This document shows positions 33,683 through 43,172 of a stretch of DNA of 64,000 nt, in pieces. The stretch spans positions 592,581-656,580 of the forward strand of contig NZ_KN676113.1 in assembly GCF_000802185.1 (NCBI RefSeq). The letters are read 5' to 3'. Origin of the DNA: Belnapia sp. F-4-1. Lineage in GTDB: Bacteria; Pseudomonadota; Alphaproteobacteria; Acetobacterales; Acetobacteraceae. The stretch's first letter is position 1. Every line of letters starts with the position of its first letter. The position numbers and the translations under genes were made by a program. The notes below the pieces were generated by a model that searched no databases, was not told the DNA's origin, and saw only the letters and a program-made list of their open reading frames with translations.

Positions 33683-34624
33683 TTACCGCGGCGGCTCCGC
33701 GCCCACCTGCTCGACGATGCGGCGGTAATGCTCCGGCCGGCGATGGGCGGCGAAGTTGAACATCTTCTCCTTGCCCTGGCGGCAGAGGTCGAGGTCGCAA
33801 TCGGCCACCAGCACCTCGTCGCCGAGCGTCTTCGCCTGTGCCACGACCACCCCGTTCGGATCGACGATGACGGAGCCGCCGATGAGGCCCGAGCCGTCCT
33901 CGTTCCCGGCCTTCGCCACGGCGACCGCCCAGGTGGCGTTCATGTAGGCATTGGCCTGCGCGGCCAGGACCGAGTGGAAGGTGCGGAGCTCCTCGTTCTC
34001 GGTCGTGCCGCCATTCGGGTCGTAGGCGGCCGAGTTGTAGCCGAGCACCATCAGCTCCATCCCCTGCAGGGCGTAGACGCGCCAGGCCTCCGGCCAGCGG
34101 CGGTCGTTGCAGATCAGCATGCCCATGACCGGCGAGCCCCATGCGGCCGGGCCGCGGAAGGCGGGGAAGCCGAGGTCGCCGTATTCGAAGTAGCGCTTCT
34201 CCAGCTGCTGGAAACGGTCGCCCGCGCGGGGCTCGACCGAGCCCGGCAGGTGGACCTTGCGGTACTTGGCGAGGATCGCGCCGTCCGGCCCGGTGGTGAT
34301 GGCGGCGTTGAAGCGCTGCCCGTCCGGCGTCCGCTCTGCATAGCCGACATAGAAGCCGACGCCGAGCGCGCGCGCCCGGTCGAACAGCGTCTGCACCTGC
34401 GGGTTGGGCATCGCGCCCTCGTAATACTGGTCGAGCTCCGCGCCCTCGATCAGCCAGCGCGGGAAGAAGGTGGTGAAGGCGAGTTCGGGGAAGACCACCA
34501 GCTTCGCCCCCTGCCCCGCCGCCTGCTCCAGCAGCGCGATCATGCGGGCGAGGATGGCCTCGCGGCTGTCGGCGCGCTGGTTGGGACCCATCTGCGCGGC
34601 GGCAAGGCGAAGGATGCGGGACAT
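33683..34624 (-). CDS. N-carbamoyl-D-amino acid hydrolase
   Basis: A 313-residue nitrilase-superfamily amidohydrolase closely resembling the Agrobacterium N-carbamoyl-D-amino acid hydrolase, which releases D-amino acid, CO2 and ammonia from carbamoyl-D-amino acids in hydantoin breakdown. The catalytic triad is at the expected places: E47 in FPELAFTTFFPRW, K123 in KYRKVHLPGS and C172 in LICNDRRWPEAWR; LEKRYFEYGDLGFPAF is also conserved. The start is ATG 34624. No hydantoinase or racemase gene adjoins it, so the physiological substrate is unproven. A related beta-ureidopropionase-type activity is the alternative. Confidence 0.9.
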   Translation of the reverse strand: MSRILRLAAAQMGPNQRADSREAILARMIALLEQAAGQGAKLVVFPELAFTTFFPRWLIEGAELDQYYEGAMPNPQVQTLFDRARALGVGFYVGYAERTPDGQRFNAAITTGPDGAILAKYRKVHLPGSVEPRAGDRFQQLEKRYFEYGDLGFPAFRGPAAWGSPVMGMLICNDRRWPEAWRVYALQGMELMVLGYNSAAYDPNGGTTENEELRTFHSVLAAQANAYMNATWAVAVAKAGNEDGSGLIGGSVIVDPNGVVVAQAKTLGDEVLVADCDLDLCRQGKEKMFNFAAHRRPEHYRRIVEQVGAEPPR

Positions 34625-34704
34625 GGCAAGGCTACCTCTGGGCCGGGCGGTGCGGCGCACCGCTGAACGGCCGCAGAAGGCGCCGGATCGGCTGGCATTT
34701 CAAT

Positions 34705-34739
34705 GCCCTTCCGCGCAACGAGCCGCTGCGCGGAAGGGC
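34705..34739 (-). terminator. Hairpin downstream of oxdC
   Basis: GCCCTTCCGCGC (34705-34716) and GCGCGGAAGGGC (34728-34739) form a perfect 12-bp stem with an 11-base loop, 21 bases after the oxdC stop on its transcript. The bases after the stem (ATTGAAATG on the minus strand) are AT-rich but not a T-run. It separates oxdC from the carbamoylase gene. Confidence 0.6.
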
Positions 34740-34760
34740 GCGGCGCGGCGCCTCGCCGGG

Positions 34761-35987
34761 TCAGGCCGGCTTCACCGGTTCCTTATCCCTCGGCAGCCGC
34801 GCCAGCGCGCCGTCCGGCAGGCGGAGATGCGCCTGCACCAGGGCCTGCGGCGTCACCGCCGCCCACTGGTTCAGCGAGATGTCGGCATAGTGGTCGCTCT
34901 TGAAGATCTCGAGGAAGCGGAGCGGCCCGCTGCCGGTGTTCTCGATGTAGTGGCCCATCGCGTAGGGCACGTAGCCGACGTCGCCGGCGCGGTAGTCGAA
35001 GGTGCGGGCATGTTCCTCCGGCCCGACGACGCCCATGCGTCCCTCGCCCTCGAGGTAGTACTGCCACTCGTCGCCGTTCGGGTGCCAGTGCAGCTCGCGC
35101 AGCCCGCCCGGCTCCAGCTCCACCAGCGCGGCGGCGATGGTCTTCGAGGCGGGGAAGTGCGAGCTGTCGGTGATGCGGACATTGCCGCCGCGGCCGCTCG
35201 CCGCCGGCTCCTGCGCCGTCATGCGGTGGCTGAAGCCCACCGGCACCTTTTCGACGCTCCGGGGAATCTCGGCCTGCATGGCGGCCGGCATCGGCGCGTC
35301 GAAGATGTAGAGGTGCTCCTTCGGCAGATTCTCGAAGGCGCTTTCCGGCAGGCCGAAATTCTTCGCCAGGACGGAGCGCGGCACATGCTTCACCCAGTCG
35401 GTCAGCATGAAGGTGCTGTCCTCGGAGAAAGCGCCGTTGTCGAAGACGAGGAGGAACTCGCAGCCGTCGTCCTGCAGCCCCTGGATGGAATGCGGGATGC
35501 CAGGCGGGAAGTACCAGAGGTCGCCGGCCGAGACGTCGTCGATGAACCAGCGCCCCCGCTCGTCGACCGCGGTGATGCGAGCCTTCCCGGCGATCATGAA
35601 GGCCCACTCGGCCTCCTTGTGCCAGTGCAGCTCCCGTGCGCCGCCGGCATTGAGCCGCATGTTGACGCCGGCCATGGATGTCGAGATCGGCAGCTCGCGC
35701 GTGGTGATCTCGCGCGTCCAACCGCCGGATTCGAGGCGCCGGTGCGCGTCGGAATAGGCGAAGCGGAGGTTGGGCAGCGTGCCGTGGTCAGTCGAGGGTG
35801 GCGTCAGGAGATCCGGGTTCTGACCCTGCCGTGCCTCGTTCTGCGGGCCGAGGATCCGGTGGCGCGGGTCGGATGCCGGGGCATTCGGCGTGCCCGCGGG
35901 GGCTGGGCCCTGGGCGCGGGCTGCCTGGGCGGCGAGCAAGCCGCCGGCCGCGGCGCCGATCGCGCCGCGACGGGAAAATGCATCCAT
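34761..35987 (-). CDS. oxdC: Exported bicupin oxalate decarboxylase
   Basis: A 408-residue Mn-dependent bicupin very like Bacillus OxdC, which splits oxalate to formate and CO2. A twin-arginine-type leader ([20 protein letters not shown]) suggests Tat export already folded. Cupin 1 has metal ligands in [10 protein letters not shown] (H121, H123, E127) and H166 in GIPHSIQG; the active-site lid reads S-E-D-S-T (188-192), the decarboxylase-type lid with its catalytic Glu. Cupin 2 repeats the pattern in [15 protein letters not shown] and [11 protein letters not shown]. The start is ATG 35987, nine bases after AGGAGG; an in-frame GTG at 35993 sits too close to it. It probably detoxifies or uses oxalate outside the membrane. 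Confidence 0.92.
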   Translation of the reverse strand: MDAFSRRGAIGAAAGGLLAAQAARAQGPAPAGTPNAPASDPRHRILGPQNEARQGQNPDLLTPPSTDHGTLPNLRFAYSDAHRRLESGGWTREITTRELPISTSMAGVNMRLNAGGARELHWHKEAEWAFMIAGKARITAVDERGRWFIDDVSAGDLWYFPPGIPHSIQGLQDDGCEFLLVFDNGAFSEDSTFMLTDWVKHVPRSVLAKNFGLPESAFENLPKEHLYIFDAPMPAAMQAEIPRSVEKVPVGFSHRMTAQEPAASGRGGNVRITDSSHFPASKTIAAALVELEPGGLRELHWHPNGDEWQYYLEGEGRMGVVGPEEHARTFDYRAGDVGYVPYAMGHYIENTGSGPLRFLEIFKSDHYADISLNQWAAVTPQALVQAHLRLPDGALARLPRDKEPVKPA

Positions 35988-36082
35988 GGTCACGCACCTC
36001 CTAACCTGGGGACCTGGCTGTAGCGCGGGCCCCGGGATGGAAGTCGCGGAGTGAAAGGAGTTTCATCCGCCGCTAACCGGGT

Positions 36083-37042
36083 TCAGTTCGCAGCGGTGAT
36101 CAGCCCGGCGGCGGCGGCCTCGGCCCAGCGGCGGTTGTCGCGCTCGAGGAAGGCCGCGAAGTCGGTGGGGCCGAGCGTCGCCAGGTCGGCGCCGAGTTCG
36201 GCGAGGCGCTGGCCGATGGCAGGCTTCGCCAGCGCGGCCTGCACCGCGGCGAAGACGCGCGCCGCCAGCGCTGGCGGCAGGCCGGGCGGGCCGTACAGGC
36301 CGTACCAGCCGTTGAATTCGTAGCCGGCGAGCCCGGCCTCCTGCATCGTCGGCACCTGCGGCAGCAGGGCGGAGCGGCGGGCCGAGGTGACGGCGAGCAC
36401 CTTCACCGCGCCGCTCGCCACATGCTGGAGCACGGCGACGGTGCTGGTGGTGGCGAGCGGGATGTGGCCGGCGACTAGGTCGTTCAGCTGCGGCCCGCTG
36501 CCGCGATAGGGCACCTCGATCAGCCGGATACCGACCTGGCGGGCGAAGGAGTTGCCGGCATAGCTGGTCGCCGCCTCGGTGGAGCCGAAGGCGATGCCGC
36601 CGGGCCGGGCCTTCGCCGCGGCGATGAGTCCGGCGATGTCGCCATAGGGCTGCCCGCCATGCGCGGCGAGCACCAGCGGATAGCCGGAAAGCATCGAGAC
36701 CGGGGCGAAGTCCTTGACGGGGTCGAAGGGAATGGCCGGCATGGCATACCGGTTGATGACATGCGCGCCGGTCGCCACCATCAGCATGTGGCCATCGGGC
36801 GGCGAGCGCTGGACGTATTCGGCGCCGACCACGCCATTGGCGCCGGCGCGGTTCTCGACGACGACGGGGTGGCCGATCGCCTCGCGCATCCCCTCGGCGA
36901 GGGCGCGGGCGAAGATGTCGGTGCCGCCGCCCGGCGCATAGGGGACGATGATGGTGACGGGGCGGCTGGGCCAGGCGGGCTGTGCCCGGGCGCTGCCGGC
37001 CAGCAACGCGGCGGCGAGGGCGGTGCGGCGGGTGAGGGTCAT
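36083..37042 (-). CDS. Bug-family solute-binding protein
   Basis: A 319-residue periplasmic binding protein of the Bug/TctC family with a signal peptide (MTLTRRTALAAALLAGSARA). The ligand-contact loops are present: TIIVPYAPGGGTDIFARALA, VVVENRAGANGVVGAEYV, AFGSTEAATSYAGNSFARQV and VPYRGSGPQLNDLVAGHIPL. The start is ATG 37042. It lies 11 bases after the TauD-type dioxygenase gene, so the two are probably one transcript and the ligand may be the dioxygenase's substrate or precursor. No membrane component accompanies it. Confidence 0.92.
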   Translation of the reverse strand: MTLTRRTALAAALLAGSARAQPAWPSRPVTIIVPYAPGGGTDIFARALAEGMREAIGHPVVVENRAGANGVVGAEYVQRSPPDGHMLMVATGAHVINRYAMPAIPFDPVKDFAPVSMLSGYPLVLAAHGGQPYGDIAGLIAAAKARPGGIAFGSTEAATSYAGNSFARQVGIRLIEVPYRGSGPQLNDLVAGHIPLATTSTVAVLQHVASGAVKVLAVTSARRSALLPQVPTMQEAGLAGYEFNGWYGLYGPPGLPPALAARVFAAVQAALAKPAIGQRLAELGADLATLGPTDFAAFLERDNRRWAEAAAAGLITAAN

Positions 37043-37053
37043 CGGCCCGCTCC

Positions 37054-38136
37054 TCAGTAGGGGGTGTCGCGCATGCCGAGCGCGGCGGCGGCGCGGGCCT
37101 GCCAGGCGGCGAGGCCAGGCGGCAGGTTCTGCCCCTTGAAGCCGCCGCGCACGCTGCCGGGGGCCGTGCTCTTGTAGACCTCCTGCATCGCGTCGCAGAG
37201 CGGGCGGCCCTCCGGCACGGCGAGCCAGAGGCGAAGCAGGTGGCGCTTCCGCTCCGGCTCCTCGAAATCCTCGTAATGGGTGCGGCTGTGGATCAGGACG
37301 TGGTTGTTGACGAGCTGCAGGTCGCCCGGCTCCAGCCACATCGAGAAGCAGAAGGCGTCGCTGCTCGCCATCTCCTGGATGGCATCGAGCGCCTCGTGCT
37401 GCCGCTCCGAGAGGCGCGGCTCGCCCTCGATCTGCTGCGTCGCGCGGATGTGGTTGCGGATGTAGCGGGCGGCGAAGTGGCCGTCCTGCAGGCTGTAGAC
37501 GGGCGCCATGTAGGTCGGCGTCTCGTCGGCCGCTTCCTCCTTCTGCCGGCTATGGGGGAGGAGGCCGTAGAGCGTCTCGACCAGTTCCGGCCGCTCGGCC
37601 AGCAGCGCGTCATGGATGGCGACCGAACTGGCGAGGCGGCTGAGGCCGCCGCTCCGCGCCGTCTTCAGGCACAGCAGGGCGACGACGTCGCTGCCATCGG
37701 TGTGAAAGTCGAGCTCGGCATTGGTGTTGTAGCCGCGGCCGCCATGGCCGCGATAGGTGCCGCCGGCATCGCGCACGTCGGACATCAGCTGGCTCGCCTT
37801 GCCCTGCGGCCGGGCGACGCCGAGATGCGTGCCGATCGCCCAGAACAGCAGCCGCGCCTCCTCCGGCGTGTAGTCGCCGACCGGGATGCCGCGCAGGGTG
37901 CGGAAGCCGATGCCCCCCTCCAGTTCCCGCGCCGCCTCGGCCAGCACGGCGCCGAAAGGGCCGAGGGGAAAGTCCTCGCGGGTGATATCCAGCATCGGCT
38001 TGCCCGTTGCCTGGAGGCGGCGGAAGGCGCTTCGCAGATCCTCGATCTCGGCGGGCGCAAGCGGGCGGAGCCAGGCGCCGGATGCTTCGAGCGCAGCCGG
38101 CCGCCAGGCCGCCGCGGTTGCGATGGGCTGGATCAT
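37054..38136 (-). CDS. TauD/TfdA-family Fe(II)/2-oxoglutarate dioxygenase
   Basis: A 360-residue non-heme iron oxygenase of the TauD/TfdA family, expected to hydroxylate or cleave a small organic acid using 2-oxoglutarate and O2. The HxD pair is in ELDFHTDGSDVVAL (H145, D147), and the distal His with the oxoglutarate-binding Arg is in HSRTHYEDF and RHLLRLWLAVPEG. The start is ATG 38136, with GGAGGAG upstream. A Bug binding-protein gene follows 11 bases later. The substrate is not predictable; taurine or 2,4-D activity should not be assumed. Confidence 0.87.
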   Translation of the reverse strand: MIQPIATAAAWRPAALEASGAWLRPLAPAEIEDLRSAFRRLQATGKPMLDITREDFPLGPFGAVLAEAARELEGGIGFRTLRGIPVGDYTPEEARLLFWAIGTHLGVARPQGKASQLMSDVRDAGGTYRGHGGRGYNTNAELDFHTDGSDVVALLCLKTARSGGLSRLASSVAIHDALLAERPELVETLYGLLPHSRQKEEAADETPTYMAPVYSLQDGHFAARYIRNHIRATQQIEGEPRLSERQHEALDAIQEMASSDAFCFSMWLEPGDLQLVNNHVLIHSRTHYEDFEEPERKRHLLRLWLAVPEGRPLCDAMQEVYKSTAPGSVRGGFKGQNLPPGLAAWQARAAAALGMRDTPY

Positions 38137-38188
38137 TCTTGGTTCTCCTCCGGAAGGGAGGATGGCAAGGCGGGAGGGGGCTGTCGAG

Positions 38189-38692
38189 CTACCGGCCGCG
38201 CAGCCGGTGCCAGAGCGCCAGCCCGGCATCGTAGGGAATGGCCGGCACCTCGCGCAGCCGCCAGTACCAGCGGCGCCGCCAGCCCTCGGCCCCGGCGGAG
38301 CCGCCGATCGGCACCGGGCGTGCCGGCATGCCCATGACCCGCAGCAGCAGCAGGCAGCGCGGCAGGTGGAAGCGGCTGGTCGCGGCCAGGACCGGGCCGG
38401 CATGGCCGAGGCGCCGCAGCAGGGCGGCGCTGGCGAGCGCGGAGGAGAGCGTGTCGGTGCCCGTCGGCTCCTCGACGATGCTGCCGGCGGGCACGCCGAG
38501 GGATTGCAGCAGCTCCGACATGACATGGCTCTCGGCGGGGCCGAAGCGGCCCTGCGCGCCGGTCGGGATGTAGAGCGGGTCCGCGAGCCGGGCGCCGAAG
38601 CGGGCGGCGGCCTCGACGCGGCGGCGGAGCGTCGGGCTGGCGCTGCCATCGGGGCGGACGGCGGCGCCGAAGATGATGATCGCCGCCCTCAC
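38189..38692 (-). CDS. YdcF/ElyC-family (DUF218) protein
   Basis: A 167-residue DUF218 protein, a SAM-binding or envelope-linked family (YdcF, SanA, ElyC). It starts MRAAIIIFGAAVRPDGSASP and shows the family pattern TLRRRVEAAARFGARL, IPTGAQGRFGPAESHVMSEL, EEPTGTDTLSSALAS and AATSRFHLPRCLLLLRVMGM. There is no obvious membrane anchor, unlike SanA or ElyC, so it is probably cytoplasmic. Its start overlaps the stop of the methyltransferase gene upstream by four bases, so the two are coupled. The role remains undefined. Confidence 0.85.
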   Translation of the reverse strand: MRAAIIIFGAAVRPDGSASPTLRRRVEAAARFGARLADPLYIPTGAQGRFGPAESHVMSELLQSLGVPAGSIVEEPTGTDTLSSALASAALLRRLGHAGPVLAATSRFHLPRCLLLLRVMGMPARPVPIGGSAGAEGWRRRWYWRLREVPAIPYDAGLALWHRLRGR

Positions 38693-39933
38693 GCCGGGGC
38701 AGCGATCAGCAGGCGGTTCATCGCCTCCATGCTCTGGCGGAGGGCGGCGAGGTCCCGCCAGAAGGCCTCGCGGGAGACGCCGTTGGCCGCCAGCTCGTCG
38801 GCGATGGCGCCGAAGCTGCGGCGGCCATCGACGCGCTGGAGGATGGCGCCGGCAAGGCGCGGCAGCGGCAGGTTCACCCGCAGCCCGTCGAAGGTGACAG
38901 GCAGCGTGCCGTCGCGGGGCAGGCCCTTCGCCAGGGCGGCGCCGTCCATCTCGCGGAGGGTGGGGACGGAAGCCGGGTCCTCCCAGGGGCGCTCCGGCTC
39001 GGCCTCGTCGGCGCGGCGGCAGTAGAGGATGTGGATGCCCATATTGCCGGTGATGGCCTCGGCCAAGGCCGCACGCTCGATCGGCGTCATCGTGGCGGTC
39101 CGGGCGCGGAGGCGTGGGTCGGGCAGGTAGGCGTCCGGGTCATAGCGCACCGGCTCCACCCAGCAGGCGATGCGGAGGCCGGCCTCGGCGACCAGCGCGG
39201 CAAGGTCGGGGACGGTATAGGCGCGGTCGCGGGGGTTCAGCAGCAGGTCGTAGAGCCCGGCATCGCCGCCCGAGATGTGGTCGGTCAGCCAGGGGTTGCG
39301 CTTCAGCCAGGCGGTCTCCGGCACCTGGCGCCAGAGCCGGCGGGCGATGTCGATCCGCGCGGGCGGCGCCTCGCTATCGGGTGCGAGCAGGCGGAGCGCG
39401 TCCTGGAGCATGTAGACGCCGGTGCGGCCATGCGGGGCATAGACCATCAGCCCGATGCCGCCGCCCGGCGCCAGCACGGACGTCAGGGAGCAGAGCCCGG
39501 CCAGCGGGTCCGGCAGGTGGTGCAGCACGCCGCAGCAGTCGATGTAGTCGAAGGGGCCGAGGCCGCTCCCCGGCAGGTCGAGCAGGGAGCCGTTCTCGAA
39601 GCGGATGTTGCCGAGCTTGCGGGCGGCGGCGCGGCCATCGGCGATTCGGCGGGCGGCGGCGCTGCGGTCGAGCCAGGTGACCTCGCCGGGGCGGCCGGCC
39701 CAGGCCATCTGCTGCGCCAGCATGATGGTGCCGTCGCCCGTCCCGCCGCCGGCGAAGAGGGCGCGCAATGGGACCGAAGCTGGCCGGCGGCTCCCGAAGA
39801 TCCAGTGGTCGATCTCGCGGAGATGGCTCGGGCTGCCGACGATCAGGCGGCGGGCCTCCTCCCGCGGGTCGCGGGCGGGGTAGGGAAAGGCCTCGTACTG
39901 GGCGGCCAGATGCCGGTCGGGAGCGTCGGTCAT
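38689..39933 (-). CDS. Class I SAM-dependent methyltransferase
   Basis: A 414-residue methyltransferase with motif I in LRALFAGGGTGDGTIMLAQQ (residues 57-76), an acidic loop at the end of strand 2 (EVTWLDRS), and the post-motif GPFDYIDCCGVLHHLPDP. The C-terminal ~130 residues (LRVNLPLPRLAGAILQRVDG, RRSFGAIADELAANGVSREA) form an extra helical domain resembling the PqqD-like or winged-helix segments attached to some peptide- or protein-methylating enzymes; this is a loose likeness. Its stop overlaps the YdcF-type gene. The substrate is unknown. Confidence 0.84.
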   Translation of the reverse strand: MTDAPDRHLAAQYEAFPYPARDPREEARRLIVGSPSHLREIDHWIFGSRRPASVPLRALFAGGGTGDGTIMLAQQMAWAGRPGEVTWLDRSAAARRIADGRAAARKLGNIRFENGSLLDLPGSGLGPFDYIDCCGVLHHLPDPLAGLCSLTSVLAPGGGIGLMVYAPHGRTGVYMLQDALRLLAPDSEAPPARIDIARRLWRQVPETAWLKRNPWLTDHISGGDAGLYDLLLNPRDRAYTVPDLAALVAEAGLRIACWVEPVRYDPDAYLPDPRLRARTATMTPIERAALAEAITGNMGIHILYCRRADEAEPERPWEDPASVPTLREMDGAALAKGLPRDGTLPVTFDGLRVNLPLPRLAGAILQRVDGRRSFGAIADELAANGVSREAFWRDLAALRQSMEAMNRLLIAAPA

Positions 39934-40115
39934 GGCCGGGTTGCATAAGGCGGGGCGCGCCGGGGCACCAGCCCGGTTGCTGCGGCGCGGCGGCGGGCCT
40001 ATCTAGCGGCCAAGACCGCTTCCCCCGCGGCCTCACCTTCATCCGACCTCCGCCGACCCGGCGCCGCCTCCCCCGCGGCCGTGCCGGTCCGGCCCTGACA
40101 GGTGCTTCCAGCGGC

Positions 40116-40610
40116 ATGCGTGCGCTTCTCCGCCTCCTCCTCGCCCTAGTCCTTGCCCCGGTGGCCTCCTCGGCGGCCCATGCCCAGCAGGCCAGGCCGC
40201 AGAAGCTCGGCGACTACCAGTCCTGGATCGCCGCGGCCTATACGGAGGGCGGGCAGAAGGTCTGCTACGCCTTCACCCGCACCACGCGGCAGGGGGTGCT
40301 GCTCACGGTGACCCACCGGCCGGGGCGGCGGGACACGGTGACGGTTTCGGCCGGCTACACCTATCCGCGCAGTGCCGAGGCGACGGCGGTGATCAGCGGC
40401 ACGGACCTGCCCTTCTACACCGCCGGCTCCACCGCCGCGGCGCGGGACGGCAAGATGGTGGTGCAGGCAATGCGCAACGGCCGGGAGATGCTGCTGCGCG
40501 GCCCGGGGGCGAATGGGCGGGGCACGACCTCCGACACCTTCCCCCTCGCCGGCTTCACCGCCGCCTATGAGGCGATCAGCAAGGAATGTCCCTCGGGAGG
40601 CCGTGGATGA
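40116..40610 (+). CDS. Invasion-associated locus B (IalB) family protein
   Basis: A 164-residue exported protein. A signal peptide ([24 protein letters not shown]) precedes the IalB domain: [20 protein letters not shown], a [20 protein letters not shown] strand pair, [19 protein letters not shown] and the end [14 protein letters not shown]. IalB was named in Bartonella, but the family is widespread in free-living alphaproteobacteria, so no virulence role is implied. Its stop overlaps the start of rlmN (ATGA), a conserved neighbourhood in this group. The function is otherwise undefined. Confidence 0.88.
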   Translation: MRALLRLLLALVLAPVASSAAHAQQARPQKLGDYQSWIAAAYTEGGQKVCYAFTRTTRQGVLLTVTHRPGRRDTVTVSAGYTYPRSAEATAVISGTDLPFYTAGSTAAARDGKMVVQAMRNGREMLLRGPGANGRGTTSDTFPLAGFTAAYEAISKECPSGGRG

Positions 40611-41770
40611 GCGATCTCACCAGCGTCGAGCGCGAGCGCATCCTCGCCAAGTCCGCGCTCTTCAACCCGCCCGAGGCCACCCTGCCGGACGGGCGGCGGG
40701 AGCTGGTCGGCCTCTCGCGCGAGGAGCTGGTGGCGGAGCTGGCGGCGCTCGGCGAGAAGCCCTTCCGGGCGAAGCAGCTCTGGCACTGGATCTACCACCA
40801 GGGCGTCACCGACTTCGCCGCGATGACCAGCATCGCCGGGCCGATGCGGGCGAAGCTCGCCGAGCGCTTCACCGTCGGCCGGCCCGAGGCGGCGACGGTG
40901 CAGACCAGCGCCGACGAGACGCGCAAATGGTTGTTCCGCTGGCGTGACGGGCAGGAGGTGGAGACGGTCTACATCCCCGACCGCCATGCCGACCGAGGCG
41001 CCGTCTGCATCTCGACGCAGGTGGGCTGCACGCTGTCCTGCCGCTTCTGCCATACGGGGACGCAGAAGCTGGTCCGCAACCTCGGCGCCGCCGAGATCGT
41101 CGGCCAGTTCATGGCGGCACGGGACAGCTACGGCGAGTGGCCGAGCCCGAAGGACGACCAGCCGCGGCTGCTCTCGACCATCGTCGTCATGGGGATGGGC
41201 GAGCCGCTTTACAATTACGAGAACACGGCGAAGGCGCTGCGCATCATCATGGATGGCGAGGGCATCGGCCTGTCGCGTCGGCGCATCACCCTCAGCACCT
41301 CGGGCGTCGTGCCGATGATGGACCGCTGCGGGCAGGAGCTCGGCGTCAACCTCGCCGTCTCGCTGCATGCGGTCACCGACGAGCTGCGCGACGAGATCGT
41401 GCCGCTGAACCGGAAGTATCCGATCCAGGAGTTGCTCGATGCCTGCCGGCGCTATCCGGGGGCGAGCAATGCGCGGCGCATCACCTTCGAATACGTCATG
41501 CTGCGCGGGGTGAACGACAGCGAGGCGGAGGCGCGGGAGCTGGTGCGGCTGCTCCAGGGCATCCCGGCGAAGATCAACCTGATCCCGTTCAATCCCTGGC
41601 CGGGCAGCCCGTACCAGACCAGCACCTACGAGCAGACGGCGAAGTTCGCCGCCATCCTCAACGATGCGGGGTATTCCAGCCCGATCCGCCGGCCGCGCGG
41701 GCGGGACATCCTGGCGGCCTGCGGGCAACTGAAGACGGAGAGCGAGCGGACGCGGCGCGTCAGCGCTTAA
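40607..41770 (+). CDS. rlmN: Dual-specificity 23S rRNA/tRNA m2A methyltransferase RlmN
   Basis: Radical-SAM enzyme that makes 2-methyladenosine in 23S rRNA and certain tRNAs. The 387 residues contain the 4Fe-4S motif CTLSCRFC in [20 protein letters not shown], followed by [15 protein letters not shown] and [12 protein letters not shown]. Both methyl-shuttling cysteines are present, the C-terminal one in [13 protein letters not shown]. The start is the ATG overlapping the ialB stop; seven upstream residues in a longer reading were dropped. It converges with a GNAT gene, sharing four bases. Confidence 0.96.
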   Translation: MSDLTSVERERILAKSALFNPPEATLPDGRRELVGLSREELVAELAALGEKPFRAKQLWHWIYHQGVTDFAAMTSIAGPMRAKLAERFTVGRPEAATVQTSADETRKWLFRWRDGQEVETVYIPDRHADRGAVCISTQVGCTLSCRFCHTGTQKLVRNLGAAEIVGQFMAARDSYGEWPSPKDDQPRLLSTIVVMGMGEPLYNYENTAKALRIIMDGEGIGLSRRRITLSTSGVVPMMDRCGQELGVNLAVSLHAVTDELRDEIVPLNRKYPIQELLDACRRYPGASNARRITFEYVMLRGVNDSEAEARELVRLLQGIPAKINLIPFNPWPGSPYQTSTYEQTAKFAAILNDAGYSSPIRRPRGRDILAACGQLKTESERTRRVSA

Positions 41771-42204
41771 ACCGCCTTGCGGAACAGCACCGCGCCGCCG
41801 ATGCGCCCGTAGCCCTGCGCCGCGTAGAAAGCGTGCGCCGCCTCACGCTGCGCGCCGGAATGCAGCGAGACGGAGGGCTGGCCCTGCGCCCGCGCCCAGT
41901 CCTCGGCGGCGCGCAGCAGCCGTCCGCCGAGGCCGGAGCCGCGCAGCCCCGCCTCCACCACCAGCGCCTGCACCACCACCTCCGGCGGCTTCTCGAGTGC
42001 CGGGCGGAGGAACAGGTGCATCAGGCCGAGCACCGCCTTCTCCCGCACCGCGACCAGCACCGCATGGCCGGGCGCGGCGAGGACGGTGGCGAGGCGCCGG
42101 GCCGCCTCCTCCGCCGCCATCGGGTAGCCGAGCTGGGCCAGCAGGCCGGGGAGCGCCGGCAGGTCGGCCTCCTCCACCGGCCGGATGGCGATGCCGCCGC
42201 TCAT
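41767..42204 (-). CDS. GNAT-family N-acetyltransferase
   Basis: A 145-residue acetyl-CoA-dependent acetyltransferase. The GNAT core has [20 protein letters not shown] (the acetyl-CoA pyrophosphate loop with R/Q-x-x-G-x-G/A), [20 protein letters not shown] near the end, and an N-terminal [20 protein letters not shown]. The acceptor is unknown. It starts by overlapping the stop of the Bug gene (ATGA) and is the last gene of a MaoC-Bug-GNAT operon. It overlaps rlmN's 3' end by four bases on the opposite strand. Confidence 0.87.
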   Translation of the reverse strand: MSGGIAIRPVEEADLPALPGLLAQLGYPMAAEEAARRLATVLAAPGHAVLVAVREKAVLGLMHLFLRPALEKPPEVVVQALVVEAGLRGSGLGGRLLRAAEDWARAQGQPSVSLHSGAQREAAHAFYAAQGYGRIGGAVLFRKAV

Positions 42205-43172
42205 TCCGCCGTGGCCCCGCTGTCGGCCACCACCTTGGTCCAGAAGCCGATCTCGGACCGGATGTAGGCGGCATAGTCGGCCGCGCTGCCGCCGGTCGGC
42301 CGCGCGCCCTGGGCGGCGAGGCGGGCGCGCACATCCGCATCGGTCAGCGCCGCCGCCACCGCCGCATTCAGCCGGGCGATGGCCGTCGGCGGCGTCCGCG
42401 CCGGAGCGAGGATGCCCTGCCAGGCGCCGAGGTCGAAGCCGGGCGGCGTCAGCCCCGCTTCGGTCATCGTCGGCACCTCGGGCAGCAGGGGCGAGCGCTC
42501 GGCGGAGGAGACGGCGATGGCGCGTACCCTCCCCTCCTGAATCATCGGCAGCGCCGTCACCACCGTGTCGGAGGTGAACTGCACGTTCCCCGCCGCCGTG
42601 TCGGTCAGCGCCGCGGCGGTGCCGCGATAGGGGACATGGACGGCCTCGCCGCCGATATGGTTCAGCACCAGGAAGGTGACGAGGTGCGAGATGTTGCCGA
42701 CGCCACCGGAGGAATAGCTGAGCTTGCCGGGATTGGCGCGCAGCCAGGCGACGAACTCCGCCGGCGTGCGCGGCGGCGCGGCCGGATTCACCACCAGCGC
42801 CAGCGGCGAGGCGGCGGTGAGCGAGACCGGCGCGAAATCCTTCAGCAGGTCGTAGCTGAGGCGCCGGTAGAGCGCCCGGCTGATGACGATGGAGGAGGTG
42901 TTGTAGAGCAGCGTGTAGCCATCCGGCTCCGCCTTCGCCACGACCTCGGCGGCGATGTTGCCGTTGGCGCCGCCGCGGTTCTCGACGACGATCGCCTGGC
43001 CCAGCTCGCGCGCCATACGCTCGGCGAGGATGCGGGCGACAACATCGGTCGGGCCGCCGGGCGGGAAGGCGACGACGAGCCGCACCGGCCGATCCGGGAA
43101 CCCTCCTTGCGCCAGGGCCGGAGCGGCGAGGCCGGCGGCGCCGAGTGCCAGCAGGTGGCGGCGGTGGATCAT
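42201..43172 (-). CDS. Bug-family solute-binding protein
   Basis: A 323-residue Bug/TctC-type periplasmic binding protein. The signal peptide is [21 protein letters not shown]. Ligand loops read LVVAFPPGGPTDVVARILAE, VVENRGGANGNIAAEVVAKA, KLSYSSGGVGNISHLVTFLV and VPYRGTAAALTDTAAGNVQF. It overlaps the MaoC-like gene upstream and the GNAT gene downstream by four bases each, so all three should be cotranscribed. A ligand that enters CoA-ester metabolism would fit the MaoC partner, but this is inference. No TctA/B membrane genes are nearby. Confidence 0.92.
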   Translation of the reverse strand: MIHRRHLLALGAAGLAAPALAQGGFPDRPVRLVVAFPPGGPTDVVARILAERMARELGQAIVVENRGGANGNIAAEVVAKAEPDGYTLLYNTSSIVISRALYRRLSYDLLKDFAPVSLTAASPLALVVNPAAPPRTPAEFVAWLRANPGKLSYSSGGVGNISHLVTFLVLNHIGGEAVHVPYRGTAAALTDTAAGNVQFTSDTVVTALPMIQEGRVRAIAVSSAERSPLLPEVPTMTEAGLTPPGFDLGAWQGILAPARTPPTAIARLNAAVAAALTDADVRARLAAQGARPTGGSAADYAAYIRSEIGFWTKVVADSGATAE

